Positions 45,636 through 54,881 are shown, numbered from the stretch's first letter. The stretch is 61,587 nucleotides of DNA from MFZZ01 sp964610165 (GCA_964610165.1 CAZSUZ010000004.1:1-61587), one strand, 5' to 3'. Made by a program: numbers and translations. Notes: generated by a model not told the origin, from the letters alone.

Positions 45636-45709
45636 GGGCCTATAGCTCAATTGGCTAGAGCGCCTGGCTGGCAGTCAGGAGGTTAGGGGTTCGACCCCCC
45701 TTAGGTCCA
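45636..45709 (+). tRNA. tRNA-Ala (GGC)
   Basis: Full cloverleaf: acceptor GGGCCTA/TAGGTCC, D-arm GCTC/GAGC, anticodon loop CTGGCAG giving anticodon GGC (Ala), T-arm AGGGG-TTCGACC-CCCCT. The discriminator is A and CCA is not encoded. TATGAT/TAAAAT at 45612-45622 may be its -10 region. Confidence 0.94.
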
Positions 45710-45792
45710 CTACTCTTCTCTACTTTCATATCAAACAAATATTTGGCTCCTTAAAGCTTTACTTGATATTTTATTCAACATGATAGAAAATA

Positions 45793-45947
45793 TATGTAAT
45801 TACATAACTAATTCGAATATGTTATGTAGGAACGATCGGCTGGTCATAATTCTAGGTGGTACACAGCAGGGGGGTCCTATGGGCTAAAAATTTATGAATA
45901 CCTGTATTAAAGTAGGGTGTTCCCTGTCCAAAAACTGAACAGGGAAC
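45793..45947. other. Structured intergenic segment, possible non-coding RNA
   Basis: Several nested inverted repeats in a patch less AT-rich than its surroundings: a 14-bp palindrome TATGTAATTACATA (45793-45806); ACATAAC/GTTATGT (45802-45808 with 45821-45827); TAGGA/TCCTA (45827-45831 with 45875-45879) enclosing GCTG/CAGC; and a 9-bp stem GTTCCCTGT/ACAGGGAAC (45919-45927 with 45939-45947) with no T-run on either side. It resembles no RNA family I know. It could be a small RNA, a tRNA-Ala trailer, or the terminator region of the next gene. Confidence 0.35.
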
Positions 45948-45961
45948 GGTAAATAGGAAAA

Positions 45962-46204
45962 TTAAGATTGCTCATCTTTATTTTCCTCAGTTTTGGTGGA
46001 AGCTTGTTCTTTCTTTTGTTGCTCCAATCTTTCTCGCTTAATTTCCTCTGCACGTGCTTTAGATTGCATTTGATAGATTGCATTACAATCTATACAAATT
46101 GAGTCAGTCAATTCATATTGTTCTAATGAACCAGTATATCGGTCCAGAATCTTCATATGTTTATGACTAAGGTTCCACCTACAAACTCCTAAATGCCTTG
46201 TCAC
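45962..46204 (-). CDS. Small Cys-containing, Lys/Glu-tailed protein
   Basis: An 80-residue protein starting at GTG (46204), preceded by AAAGGAAG at good spacing: one of the few genes here with a convincing ribosome-binding site. An extended -10 box TGGTATAAT (TATAAT at 46253-46248) gives a leader of about 37 bases. It has three cysteines, C8 plus the pair CIDC (37-40), with nearby His residues, which might bind zinc, and a charged coil-like tail (KARAEEIKRERLEQQ). Longer in-frame ATG starts would overlap the promoter. Function unknown. Confidence 0.6.
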   Translation of the reverse strand: MTRHLGVCRWNLSHKHMKILDRYTGSLEQYELTDSICIDCNAIYQMQSKARAEEIKRERLEQQKKEQASTKTEENKDEQS

Positions 46205-46289
46205 GTTACTTCCTTTCTGCTTGTCAAAAGGATAAAAACAATAATTAATTATACCAAATTTCTTAAGCAAAATCAAAACTATAGGTCAA

Positions 46290-46703
46290 TTATTTAACGC
46301 CGGGATCAATTTCTTTGGCTTTCTGAAGATATTGTTGAGCAAGCTGTGTATCTCCATTCTTGTCATGTAGCAAATACAAGGAGTAAAGTACATCTCGTGA
46401 ATTTGGATTTTGTTGTAATAATACTTCTAATTTTGCAATTAAACTTCTTCGTTGTATTTCATCTGCAAAAATTTCATTTTTTTTATCTTCATAAATGCCC
46501 TTTATCTCTGGATAGAGAATAGCAAAATCTTGTATATCTTTAGATTGTTTTAAAAAAGTAACAATTGATGTTTCTTCTTGTTTCATTAAAGCAGCATAAA
46601 GTGGAGTAAATTGTTGGGAGAATAGAATATTTATTACAAGTACTAGAAACAGTCCTCCATATAAGATAGAGAGCATAATATGTAACATATTCTCTTTAGT
46701 CAT
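46290..46703 (-). CDS. Membrane-anchored TPR-like protein
   Basis: A 137-residue protein with one N-terminal membrane helix (about residues 8-27) and a helical C-terminus whose last 50 residues resemble a tetratricopeptide unit (NPNSRDVLYSLYLLHDKNGD, then AQQYLQKAKEIDPG). A -10 box TATAAT (46715-46710) ends 6 bases before the chosen ATG; the upstream Met overlaps the divergent HPt promoter. Being divergent from the pilus operon suggests, but does not show, a pilus role. Confidence 0.72.
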   Translation of the reverse strand: MTKENMLHIMLSILYGGLFLVLVINILFSQQFTPLYAALMKQEETSIVTFLKQSKDIQDFAILYPEIKGIYEDKKNEIFADEIQRRSLIAKLEVLLQQNPNSRDVLYSLYLLHDKNGDTQLAQQYLQKAKEIDPGVK

Positions 46704-46779
46704 GCGATTATTATAATCTGCAGATTTATAATACGCTACTGATCTAGATACACAAGCCGAACTTATGTATACTAAAGAC

Positions 46780-47169
46780 ATGACAGCCGACCTTAGTCAA
46801 TATAGAGAACTTTATTTAAAAACATCGCAAGATCTAATAATTGAGATGAAAACTCAATTAGACAAATTAAAAGTTACCATAACGGATACAGCAGCGATAG
46901 AAGTATTACATCGCACTGCGCATTCTTTAAAAAGCCAAAGTCTTGTCATGGGATATCAACAAATTGGCACAGTTAATAGACAACTTGAAGCACTTTTTTT
47001 ACTTTTTAAACAAAAAGAACTTACTATCACCATTGAATATATCGATATGATTATACATATTGTTGAACATATTGAAAAAGCGCTTGTTTTAATTAACTCA
47101 AGTGAACATGAACCCGACTTAGATGCAGATATTGAAATGCTTAAAAAACACACAAATATCACTAGTTAA
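46780..47169 (+). CDS. HPt-domain phosphotransfer protein
   Basis: A 129-residue four-helix protein with the histidine phosphotransfer signature HRTAHSLKSQSLVMGY, in which the second His is the likely phosphorylation site. It is the first gene of the pilus operon and is followed after 9 bases by a receiver protein, its likely partner. TATACT (46768-46773) ends 6 bases before the chosen ATG; that box overlaps an upstream ATG, which is therefore rejected. Confidence 0.85.
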   Translation: MTADLSQYRELYLKTSQDLIIEMKTQLDKLKVTITDTAAIEVLHRTAHSLKSQSLVMGYQQIGTVNRQLEALFLLFKQKELTITIEYIDMIIHIVEHIEKALVLINSSEHEPDLDADIEMLKKHTNITS

Positions 47170-47178
47170 CTTATACCT

Positions 47179-47541
47179 ATGAAACTTTTAATTGTAGAGG
47201 ATGATATATTTTTTCAAAAATTTTATAAAACACAACTTGAAGCTCAAGGTTTTGAAGTTGATGTAGCCATTAATGGAAATGAAGGTTTAGAAAAAATCAA
47301 ATCATTTCACCCCGATGTTATTTTGTTAGATATCATCATGCCTGTTAAAGATGGCTTTGAAGTATTAGAAGCTTTAGCGCAGGATGGTTCAATAAAAAAA
47401 CTTTCTATTCTTGTTTTTTCAACATTGGGTCAAGAAAAAGATGTGCAAAGAGCGATGGATCTTGGTGCAAAAGGTTATATTAATAAAAGTTTTTTTGATT
47501 TTAATGCTTTGGTCACCAAAATAAAAGAAATTGCTTCATAA
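47179..47541 (+). CDS. CheY-like single-domain response regulator
   Basis: A 120-residue receiver domain: acidic pair in IVEDDIFF, phosphoacceptor Asp in VILLDIIMPVKDG, the Ser/Thr switch in VFSTLGQ and the Lys in GYINKSF. There is no output domain, so it should act by protein contact. Lying between HPt and pilB, it probably controls pilus extension. Confidence 0.9.
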   Translation: MKLLIVEDDIFFQKFYKTQLEAQGFEVDVAINGNEGLEKIKSFHPDVILLDIIMPVKDGFEVLEALAQDGSIKKLSILVFSTLGQEKDVQRAMDLGAKGYINKSFFDFNALVTKIKEIAS

Positions 47542-47548
47542 TAAAACT

Positions 47549-49225
47549 ATGGTAATTCCAGATAAAGAACTCCAAGATTTACTCATCAAAATGAATATCC
47601 TTGATGAACCTAAATCTATTGAGGTTCAAGAGTTTATGAAAAACGCAAGTGTTGGCTTTACAGAAGCACTTCTTCAAAAAAATATTATTTCTGATGAACA
47701 ACTTGGTATTACAATTGCCAACTATTTAAAAATTCCATTTGTTACATTATCCAAAATTTCAATTCCTCAAGAAGTTTTTCATATTATTCCTGAAAAAATT
47801 GCACGCAAACAAAAAGTTATTGCGTTTGGCCGTGATGATACAGGAATTAAAGTAGCTCTTTCTGATCCTAAAAATACAGATATTCTTCAATTTATTTCCC
47901 AAAAAACACAACAAAAGGTAATTCCTCATTTGGCTACAGAACGAGATATTAACAATACGTTTTATATTTTTAAGAAAGAACTACAAAAAGCTTTTGATGA
48001 AATGGTCGGACCTTCAAAAAATGATAAATACTTAAAAGAGGCTCCAGTTTCTCGAATTGTAGATTTAATAATTGAAACTGCTTTTTTTGATAAAGTATCT
48101 GATATTCATATAGAACCTCAAGAAGAAAATGCATTAGTCCGTTATAGAATCGATGGTATTCTTCATGATGTTCTTTACTATCCTAAAAATCTGCATGATC
48201 GTATTATGACTCGCTTGAAAGTATTATCTAGACTTCGTACGGATGAACATTTAGCTCCACAAGATGGAAAGGTTCGCTTTGAAATTGAAGATAGTTATTT
48301 AGATTTACGTGTATCTATTATTCCAATTGTTGAAGGAGAAAAATGTGTCATGCGTTTACTTTCTGCACATAATCGATCAATTACTCTTACAGATTTAGGC
48401 ATGAGTGATAAAGATTTAGAAAAAGTTAGTAAAGCATACACAAAATCTTACGGTATGATTTTATCTACCGGACCAACTGGTTCTGGTAAATCTACTTCTA
48501 TTTATGCCATTCTGAAAGTATTAAATACGCGAGCAAAAAATATTACAACTATTGAAGATCCTGTCGAATATCGTATTAAGGGTGTCAATCAAATTCAAGT
48601 TAATCCAAAGACAAATTTAACCTTTGCTAGCGGACTACGATCTATTCTTCGACAAGATCCAAATATTATTTTTGTTGGAGAAATCCGAGACGGAGAAACA
48701 GCAGGGATAGCAGTTAACGCTGCATTGACAGGACATTTAGTTGTATCCACACTCCATACTAATGATGCGGCTACAGCTCTACCACGTTTAGTTGATATGA
48801 AAATTGAGCCATTTCTTGTTGCTTCTACAGTAAATGTTATTATTGCTCAACGTCTTATTCGTAAAATCTGTGAAATGTGTAAAACTGCTGTAGATGTTAA
48901 TATGACAGAATTGTCTCAAAATCTTCCTGAAGAGACTATTAAAAGATTCTTTACTAGTAAAACAAAAGCTCGAGTGTATGTGGGTGCTGGTTGTAAAATT
49001 TGTCACAATACTGGTTATTTTGGACGTTTAGGTATTTTTGAAGTTTTAGAGGTTACTAAAAATATTCGAGAACTTATTATGCTTAAATCAGACTCTGATG
49101 TAATCATTAAGAAAGCTCGAGAAGAAGGCATGACATCAATGTTAGAAGACGGATTAATGAAAGTAGCACAAGGATCTACAACTATTCAGGAAGTGCTACG
49201 CGTTACAAAAGTTGAATCTCTATGA
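47549..49225 (+). CDS. pilB: Type IV pilus assembly ATPase PilB
   Basis: A 558-residue GspE/PilB ATPase driving pilin polymerisation. It has the N-terminal MshEN-like domain (about 1-150), Walker A GPTGSGKSTS (about 308-317), the Asp box TIEDPVEYRI, Walker B IIFVGEIRDGETA, the His box LVVSTLHTND, and the zinc-binding Cys pairs CEMC and CKIC. ATG at 47549 is preferred over the TTG at 47531. Overlaps pilC by ATGA. No pilT retraction ATPase is in the window. Confidence 0.96.
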   Translation: MVIPDKELQDLLIKMNILDEPKSIEVQEFMKNASVGFTEALLQKNIISDEQLGITIANYLKIPFVTLSKISIPQEVFHIIPEKIARKQKVIAFGRDDTGIKVALSDPKNTDILQFISQKTQQKVIPHLATERDINNTFYIFKKELQKAFDEMVGPSKNDKYLKEAPVSRIVDLIIETAFFDKVSDIHIEPQEENALVRYRIDGILHDVLYYPKNLHDRIMTRLKVLSRLRTDEHLAPQDGKVRFEIEDSYLDLRVSIIPIVEGEKCVMRLLSAHNRSITLTDLGMSDKDLEKVSKAYTKSYGMILSTGPTGSGKSTSIYAILKVLNTRAKNITTIEDPVEYRIKGVNQIQVNPKTNLTFASGLRSILRQDPNIIFVGEIRDGETAGIAVNAALTGHLVVSTLHTNDAATALPRLVDMKIEPFLVASTVNVIIAQRLIRKICEMCKTAVDVNMTELSQNLPEETIKRFFTSKTKARVYVGAGCKICHNTGYFGRLGIFEVLEVTKNIRELIMLKSDSDVIIKKAREEGMTSMLEDGLMKVAQGSTTIQEVLRVTKVESL

Positions 49226-50274
49226 AAACCGAGAATGTAACACTCTCCTACAAAGATAAAATTGGTTTACTTGGTAATTTTTCTACCATGCTTGCTGCAG
49301 GAATCTCTATTTTAGAATCTGTTGACTCATTATTAGAAGATGCAAAGGGTAATCAAAAAAAAGTATTACAAGCCCTTCGTGAAGATCTTGTTCAAGGTAA
49401 ACATGTATATGTCTGTTTCTCAAGGTTTCCTCAAGTGTTTGATAAAGTAACCGTAAATATTATTAAAGCTGCAGAAGAAGCAGGGACTCTAGACGTAACT
49501 CTTGTTGATATTAAAGGTCATATTCAAAAAGAGATGGAATTTTTAGATAAAGTAAGAGCAGCTATGATTTATCCTATGATGATCTTTGTAGTTTTTTTGG
49601 CAGTTATGTTAGGTATCCTTATTTTTGTTATTCCACGTATGGCTTCAGTATTTACCAGAATGAAAGTTGAACTTCCTTTACCTACAAAAATTATGATTAC
49701 AGTTTCCGATTTTATTCTCAATAATTATGTGGGTATTTTAATAGCTTTAGGGGTTGGCATTATATTACTTATTCTTGTTTATAAAAAGAAAAAGTCTATT
49801 TTGACGAATATATTATTTTCTATGCCACTCGTTTCTAACTTAATAAAAGAAATGGATATCACTAGATTTGCGCAAAGCATGTCGTTACTGCTCCGCTCTG
49901 GATTAACAATCACTCAAGCGTTAGAACTCTGCCAAGAAATAGTCTGGAGACGGGATGTTTCTGCACTCATTAAACACACACACACTGTAGTTATGTCTGG
50001 TAAAAGAGTTTCAGAAGGATTAAGAAACGGTAAAGGTATTATTCCTGTAATTTTAATAAAAATTATAGAAGCAGGAGAAAAAACCGGATCACTTGATAAA
50101 TCTTTAGCAGATATTGGTGAATATATGGATTATCAAGTAACAAGAACTCTTGCAACACTTACATCTTTACTAGAACCTGTAATGCTTATTTTTATCGGTG
50201 TCGTTGTTGGAGGAATGATGATGTCTATTATAGCTCCAATCTATGGCATGATTGGACAGATTAATAGAAGATAA
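49222..50274 (+). CDS. pilC: Type IV pilus inner-membrane platform protein PilC
   Basis: A 350-residue GspF/PilC-type protein with two helical cytoplasmic domains and three membrane helices (about 112-140, 165-188 and 320-345). Family patterns LSTMLAAGISILESV-type at the N-terminus and SMSLLLRSGLTITQALELC in the second domain are present. It works with PilB to lift pilins from the membrane. Starts within the pilB stop (ATGA overlap). Confidence 0.94.
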   Translation: MKTENVTLSYKDKIGLLGNFSTMLAAGISILESVDSLLEDAKGNQKKVLQALREDLVQGKHVYVCFSRFPQVFDKVTVNIIKAAEEAGTLDVTLVDIKGHIQKEMEFLDKVRAAMIYPMMIFVVFLAVMLGILIFVIPRMASVFTRMKVELPLPTKIMITVSDFILNNYVGILIALGVGIILLILVYKKKKSILTNILFSMPLVSNLIKEMDITRFAQSMSLLLRSGLTITQALELCQEIVWRRDVSALIKHTHTVVMSGKRVSEGLRNGKGIIPVILIKIIEAGEKTGSLDKSLADIGEYMDYQVTRTLATLTSLLEPVMLIFIGVVVGGMMMSIIAPIYGMIGQINRR

Positions 50275-50299
50275 TTGTTATGGATTCTAATTATTTAGT

Positions 50300-50776
50300 A
50301 TGCAAAAAGGTTTTACTCTCATTGAAATTCTACTTGTCATGGCAATCATCTCTATTTTGTTTGCCATAAGTATAGTTAACTTAAATACCCTTCAACAGAA
50401 CACATATCAAAATACATCTGAAGAGTTATTACTTTCTGATATAAAACTACAACAATTAAAATCAATGACAGGTGATAATAATAATTCTTCAACATTCGAA
50501 ACGTTTGGTATTTATTTCGGTAATACTAGTTATACATTATTTAGAGGAGCAACTTATTCTGCATCTGATGATGAAAATTTTACTATTGAGTTAAACCCTA
50601 ATCTTACATTTAGTAATGTTGAATTTGCCAATTCTCAAATAGTATTCGAAAAAAACAGTGGAGAAATTATCGATTTTACAGATGGTTCCGATACAATCAC
50701 TATTAACAATAGTATCACTGGTACAAATGCAGTTATAACGTTAAATAAATATGGCGTGATTACTGATATCCAATAA
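50300..50776 (+). CDS. Minor pilin (GspH/FimT-like)
   Basis: A 158-residue protein starting MQKGFTLIEILLVMAIISIL, a class III prepilin signal with cleavage after Gly and Glu at position 5. The remaining region is a beta-rich head with EFANSQIVFEKNSGEI, reminiscent of GspH/FimT minor pilins. Second to last in the assembly order is unknown, but it sits directly after pilC in the operon. Confidence 0.85.
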   Translation: MQKGFTLIEILLVMAIISILFAISIVNLNTLQQNTYQNTSEELLLSDIKLQQLKSMTGDNNNSSTFETFGIYFGNTSYTLFRGATYSASDDENFTIELNPNLTFSNVEFANSQIVFEKNSGEIIDFTDGSDTITINNSITGTNAVITLNKYGVITDIQ

Positions 50777-50777
50777 T

Positions 50778-52826
50778 ATGAAAAAAGGACAATCACTTAT
50801 TGAAATACTTATAGTCATTATGCTTCTTGCTATTTTGATTCCACCACTTTTTATGGTGATCATGGCTTCCCGTGATGGAAAAATTCAACAGTCAAAACGA
50901 TTAGAAGCTACTACTACTTTAAAAGAAACTCAAGAAGCATTACGAATTATTCGTGAAAGCGGATGGTCTTATGTTTCCACACCTGGAACTTATCATCCTG
51001 TTCTTACAGGCTCTACATGGAATCTGTCTGCAGGAACAGAAGTTTCTAATGGGATCATAACTAGTGTTGAAATATTTGATGTGAACAGATTAAATAATCA
51101 GATAGTTCAATCTGGTGGCACTTATGATCCTTCAACAAAACGTATCGTCACTACAGTTTCTTGGACTGATCCTTTGCCTTCAACAATTTCTTCTACTATG
51201 TATTTAACTCGTTATCTGGAAAATGGTGCGTATCTGCAAACCACTCAAGCAGAATTTAATACTGGAACTCTTTCTAGTGTTGTCACAACTAATACAAGTG
51301 GTGGAGAAATTCAACTTTCTCAAAATACCAAAGGGCAATGGTGTGACCCACATCTGGCACCAGTTACCATTGACTTACCTGGAAAACCTATTGCTGTCAC
51401 AGCAATAGAAGGACATGTATATGTCGCAACAGGTGAAACAGCACAAGCGAGTCAAGATTCGTTCGCACATGTACTAGTGGCAAATACGGATCCACCTTCA
51501 TTTTCATTACATGGAAAATTAAAAGGATATCAAACAAATGCAGTATTTGGTGAAGCAAATTGGGGATATATTGCTACAACAAATAATACAAAAGAAGTAG
51601 TGATTGTTAATTTAAATGCATACTCAGATGAGCCTAATAAAATTTATCAGGAGGCTGGCTATTTTAATACAACTACAAATTCTGGAGGAAGTGATTCTGT
51701 AGACGCAAATGCAATATATGTATATAACGATCGTGGCTATGTAACAGCTGGCAATTATTTATATGTGTTTAATTTATCAAGCAAAACTGGTTCACGAGCA
51801 AAGATTGGAAATAGAATTCAGATTGCAGATTCGGGTGACCGTGCAAATGAAATTTTCGTAAGACAAGTTGGTAGCAGCTTATATGCATTTGTTGCAGTCG
51901 AAGGAGGGACAGTTGAAGAAATGAAAATTGTAAATGTAACCAATCATACAATTACTTCTCAATGGCGTGTTATTGGCGGATTAAATATTGAACCAAATAA
52001 CTGTAGTACATTAGAATCTGGCCAAGCAATTTATGTTAACCCCGATGGTGACCGCGCCTTTTTATCGTCAGTAAACGATAACAACTTTAAAGAATTTTTT
52101 GTTATTAATACGTCAACCAAAACTAGCCCTTCACTTATAGGAGGTTTTGCTACTAATCCACCTTGTACAAATGGTGGTGGATATGAAGCAGGAGGCATGA
52201 ATCCTGAACAATCGGTAGTTGTTGGCATTCAAGAGGATCGAGCAATTTTGGTTGGGACTGATGCTGTTGGAGGACCTAATTCTGAAGAATATCAAGTATT
52301 AAATCTTTCAAATGAAGCGACACCTTCAAAATGTGGAGCCATGCAGTTTGATCAAGGTATTTACGGTATTGCCGCCGTAAAAGAAACTGATGGTGATGCT
52401 TATGCATATCTAATTACTGGCGATACAGCAAATGAATTAAAAGTTGTTCAAGGTGGACCTGATGGATACTATGTTGAATCGGGAACCTATGAATCTCCTT
52501 CAGCTGATTCTGATTTTAGTTATAGTCGTTTATTTAATTATTTTGAACCTGATACTACTATTCCAACAGCGGATACTACTCTTCGCTTTCAAATTGCCAT
52601 TGCTGACCCTGTAAGCAATAGTTGCACAAATGCAAATTATGTTTTTAGTGGACCTGATGGTACAACTAATACTTATTACACTTCAAACGATATGATAGCA
52701 CTTGATGATAATGGAAGCGGATATGAAAATCCTGGAAGATGTTTAAAGTATCGAGCTTTCTTTGATACAGCAGATTACAACCAGACTCCAATATTAGAAC
52801 AAGTAATAATTAATTATTCACCATGA
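50778..52826 (+). CDS. Large minor pilin with beta-propeller-like head
   Basis: A 682-residue protein starting MKKGQSLIEILIVIMLLAIL, a prepilin signal (cleavage after Gly, then Gln-Ser-Leu-Ile-Glu). After the pilin stalk (to about 180) come about 370 residues of repeats such as IAVTAIEGHVYVATG, WGYIATTNNTKEVVIVNL, RGYVTAGNYLYVFNLS and LYAFVAVEGG, matching LVIVD-type beta-propeller repeats. A final beta domain (about 580-682) follows. The design resembles PilY1/tip adhesins but is fused directly to the pilin. It is most likely the tip adhesin. Confidence 0.85.
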   Translation: MKKGQSLIEILIVIMLLAILIPPLFMVIMASRDGKIQQSKRLEATTTLKETQEALRIIRESGWSYVSTPGTYHPVLTGSTWNLSAGTEVSNGIITSVEIFDVNRLNNQIVQSGGTYDPSTKRIVTTVSWTDPLPSTISSTMYLTRYLENGAYLQTTQAEFNTGTLSSVVTTNTSGGEIQLSQNTKGQWCDPHLAPVTIDLPGKPIAVTAIEGHVYVATGETAQASQDSFAHVLVANTDPPSFSLHGKLKGYQTNAVFGEANWGYIATTNNTKEVVIVNLNAYSDEPNKIYQEAGYFNTTTNSGGSDSVDANAIYVYNDRGYVTAGNYLYVFNLSSKTGSRAKIGNRIQIADSGDRANEIFVRQVGSSLYAFVAVEGGTVEEMKIVNVTNHTITSQWRVIGGLNIEPNNCSTLESGQAIYVNPDGDRAFLSSVNDNNFKEFFVINTSTKTSPSLIGGFATNPPCTNGGGYEAGGMNPEQSVVVGIQEDRAILVGTDAVGGPNSEEYQVLNLSNEATPSKCGAMQFDQGIYGIAAVKETDGDAYAYLITGDTANELKVVQGGPDGYYVESGTYESPSADSDFSYSRLFNYFEPDTTIPTADTTLRFQIAIADPVSNSCTNANYVFSGPDGTTNTYYTSNDMIALDDNGSGYENPGRCLKYRAFFDTADYNQTPILEQVIINYSP

Positions 52827-53317
52827 CAAAAAACCAACATAAAAAAGCATTTACATTGATTGAACTTATCCTCTTTTTTGGATTATTTTCTATTATTTTA
52901 GGAGTACTTACTAATTTATTTTCTGTAATCGTTGATACTCAAACAGAGGTCGAGACTACTTCTGCTGTTGAAAATGATAGTAAATTTATCACTACGCGTA
53001 TTATGTACGATATCCAACGAGCTGATAGTATATCAATGCCTGCTTCTGTTGGATCTCAAACTGCTACATTATCTTTAATAATTGATGGTGAAACATATAA
53101 TTATGCTGTCGATAATGGCAATCTTGAACTTACCATAAATGCCAATACTGACAGTCTAAATAGTAATCTAACTCAATTATCAAATATTTCCTTCCAACGA
53201 TTTGGAAATATTGGCGGTAAGCACGCAATACGATTACAATTTACAATAGATAGTAGAAATGAAACAGCAGCAGGGCAAGAAACAAAACAAATTGAAACAA
53301 TGATTGGCTTACGATAA
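52823..53317 (+). CDS. Minor pilin (PilW/GspJ-like)
   Basis: A 164-residue protein with prepilin signal KKAFTLIELILFFGLFSIIL; Ala replaces the usual Gly before the cleavage site, which is tolerated in some pseudopilins. The head has the GspJ/PilW-like segment FITTRIMYDIQRADSI. Overlaps the preceding gene by 4 bases and precedes the next by 2, so translation is coupled. Confidence 0.82.
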   Translation: MTKNQHKKAFTLIELILFFGLFSIILGVLTNLFSVIVDTQTEVETTSAVENDSKFITTRIMYDIQRADSISMPASVGSQTATLSLIIDGETYNYAVDNGNLELTINANTDSLNSNLTQLSNISFQRFGNIGGKHAIRLQFTIDSRNETAAGQETKQIETMIGLR

Positions 53318-53319
53318 CT

Positions 53320-53709
53320 ATGAAATACACTAAATCACATTTCTATCAGAAGGGACAGACATTAGTTACATTATTAGTATTTAGTGTCGTTGCATTAACA
53401 GTTGCAACTGCAGCAGTGGGAATTATGCTAAATGTCGCTCAAGGAACAAACCGTGTTGAGGGCACAGTGACAGCTAGTCAAGTTGCAGAAAGTGGAGTAG
53501 AAAATGCACTCTTGCGTTTACTACGAAATCCAAGTTATACTGGAGAAACACTCCAAGTTGGAGATGGTTCCGCTGTAATTACAGTTTCAGGTACAAATCC
53601 TAAAACTGTAACCGTCAATGGGACTCTTGATTCTCATACAAAAACAATAGAAGTAATTGTTACATATACAAATGGAATTATGAATGTCACATCTTGGAAT
53701 GAAATATAA
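53320..53709 (+). CDS. PilX-like minor pilin
   Basis: A 129-residue protein with YQKGQTLVTLLVFSVVALTV, a prepilin-like N-terminus lacking the Glu at position 5 (Val-Thr instead), as often in GspK/PilX components at the pilus tip. Followed by VAESGVENALLRLLRNPSY, the family pattern after the helix. Works with the other minor pilins in a tip complex (inference). Confidence 0.8.
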   Translation: MKYTKSHFYQKGQTLVTLLVFSVVALTVATAAVGIMLNVAQGTNRVEGTVTASQVAESGVENALLRLLRNPSYTGETLQVGDGSAVITVSGTNPKTVTVNGTLDSHTKTIEVIVTYTNGIMNVTSWNEI

Positions 53710-53711
53710 TT

Positions 53712-54800
53712 ATGAAAAGTATTATTTATATAGATAGAAATAATTTATATTTTTACGGTGGCAATGTACATGCGCCATTAACACTGCCATTTAAACCAAC
53801 TACTGTCCGTGATATCGAAATTATTAATGCAGAAGAGTTTGAAAAAGAATTAAATGAATTTATAAAAAATAATAAAATTGAGCCTTCTGATGCAATGCTT
53901 ATCATTGCACATCAAAGTTCTTTCGAAAAGAATATCGATATTAAAACCCCTCCCGATCAGGTTGAAATTCAAAAAAAACATTTTTTAGAAAATGTTCCAT
54001 TTGAACAAACACTTTCAAAAACATTTGTTGATAAAAAAGGAACTAAAGTTATTGCTGCAAATAAAGATCTAGCTTATATCATTCGCGATATTTTTAATAA
54101 AAATCATTTTATTGTTGAAATTATAGCTTCCGTTGCAGCATTATACCCCGATGGTGATATAACATTTAATGCTGCTGCTGCGCAACAAATGCTTAATAAA
54201 GCTTCATTATTCAAACAAAATATGTTCCTTTTAAAAGACGTAGAGATACCTTCAACCGATGCTTTTGAAGAAACTTACGGAAAAGAAAAAAAAGTAAACA
54301 AACTATTTTATTTAATTCCTGTTTTTATTATATTGATTGGTATATTAGTTTGGCTAATAATTGGACAGAGAAAGCCCAAAAAAGACAAGATATCAATTAG
54401 CCCTTCACCAGGTCTCGTTTCTGCACGTGTAAGTCCAACACTTACCCTAACGCCTACAAATATAGCAAGTAATGAAGCAACACTTATTCCCAAAGAAACT
54501 ATCACAATAGAAATTCTCAATGGATCTGGTATTGCAGGTCAAGCAGATACAATTCGGGAACAACTCGAATCAGTAGATTATGAAAAAATAACTACTGGTA
54601 ATGCCCCAACATTACAAACTACCAGAACACTTATTGTATTCAAATCTAAAATACCAATAGTGCAACGTGAAGAAATAGCCAATATTGTTGCAAAAATCGC
54701 CGGAGAAGTTACAACTCAAGTCAATGAAGAAATAGAAGTTGATGTACTCATAACAACTGCTAGTTCAACAGTAACGACCAATCCAACAACTACTCCATAA
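53712..54800 (+). CDS. PilM-slot membrane protein with LytR_C domain
   Basis: A 362-residue protein: a cytoplasmic N-terminal domain (1-195) starting SIIYIDRNNLYFYGG, vaguely like the opening strands of an actin-fold PilM but shorter; one membrane helix (about 198-217); a Ser/Pro/Thr linker; and an exported LytR_C-like domain (about 262-345) with IEILNGSGIAG. It sits where pilM-N-O usually lie. Inference: it replaces PilM/PilN, linking the pilus motor to the envelope. Confidence 0.7.
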   Translation: MKSIIYIDRNNLYFYGGNVHAPLTLPFKPTTVRDIEIINAEEFEKELNEFIKNNKIEPSDAMLIIAHQSSFEKNIDIKTPPDQVEIQKKHFLENVPFEQTLSKTFVDKKGTKVIAANKDLAYIIRDIFNKNHFIVEIIASVAALYPDGDITFNAAAAQQMLNKASLFKQNMFLLKDVEIPSTDAFEETYGKEKKVNKLFYLIPVFIILIGILVWLIIGQRKPKKDKISISPSPGLVSARVSPTLTLTPTNIASNEATLIPKETITIEILNGSGIAGQADTIREQLESVDYEKITTGNAPTLQTTRTLIVFKSKIPIVQREEIANIVAKIAGEVTTQVNEEIEVDVLITTASSTVTTNPTTTP

Positions 54801-54852
54801 AAATACATATTAAATAGGTAATATTAATATGTCCTAAGCACATCTTTATATC

Positions 54853-54881
54853 TTGACATTGTCACAAATTTTATCTATTCT
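54853..54881 (+). promoter_or_regulatory. Strong promoter of the major pilin gene
   Basis: TTGACA (54853-54858), 17-base spacer, TATTCT (54876-54881). The start site near 54888 gives a leader of about 28 bases, unlike the leaderless genes around it. With the terminator at 55378 it defines a one-gene unit. Confidence 0.85.
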
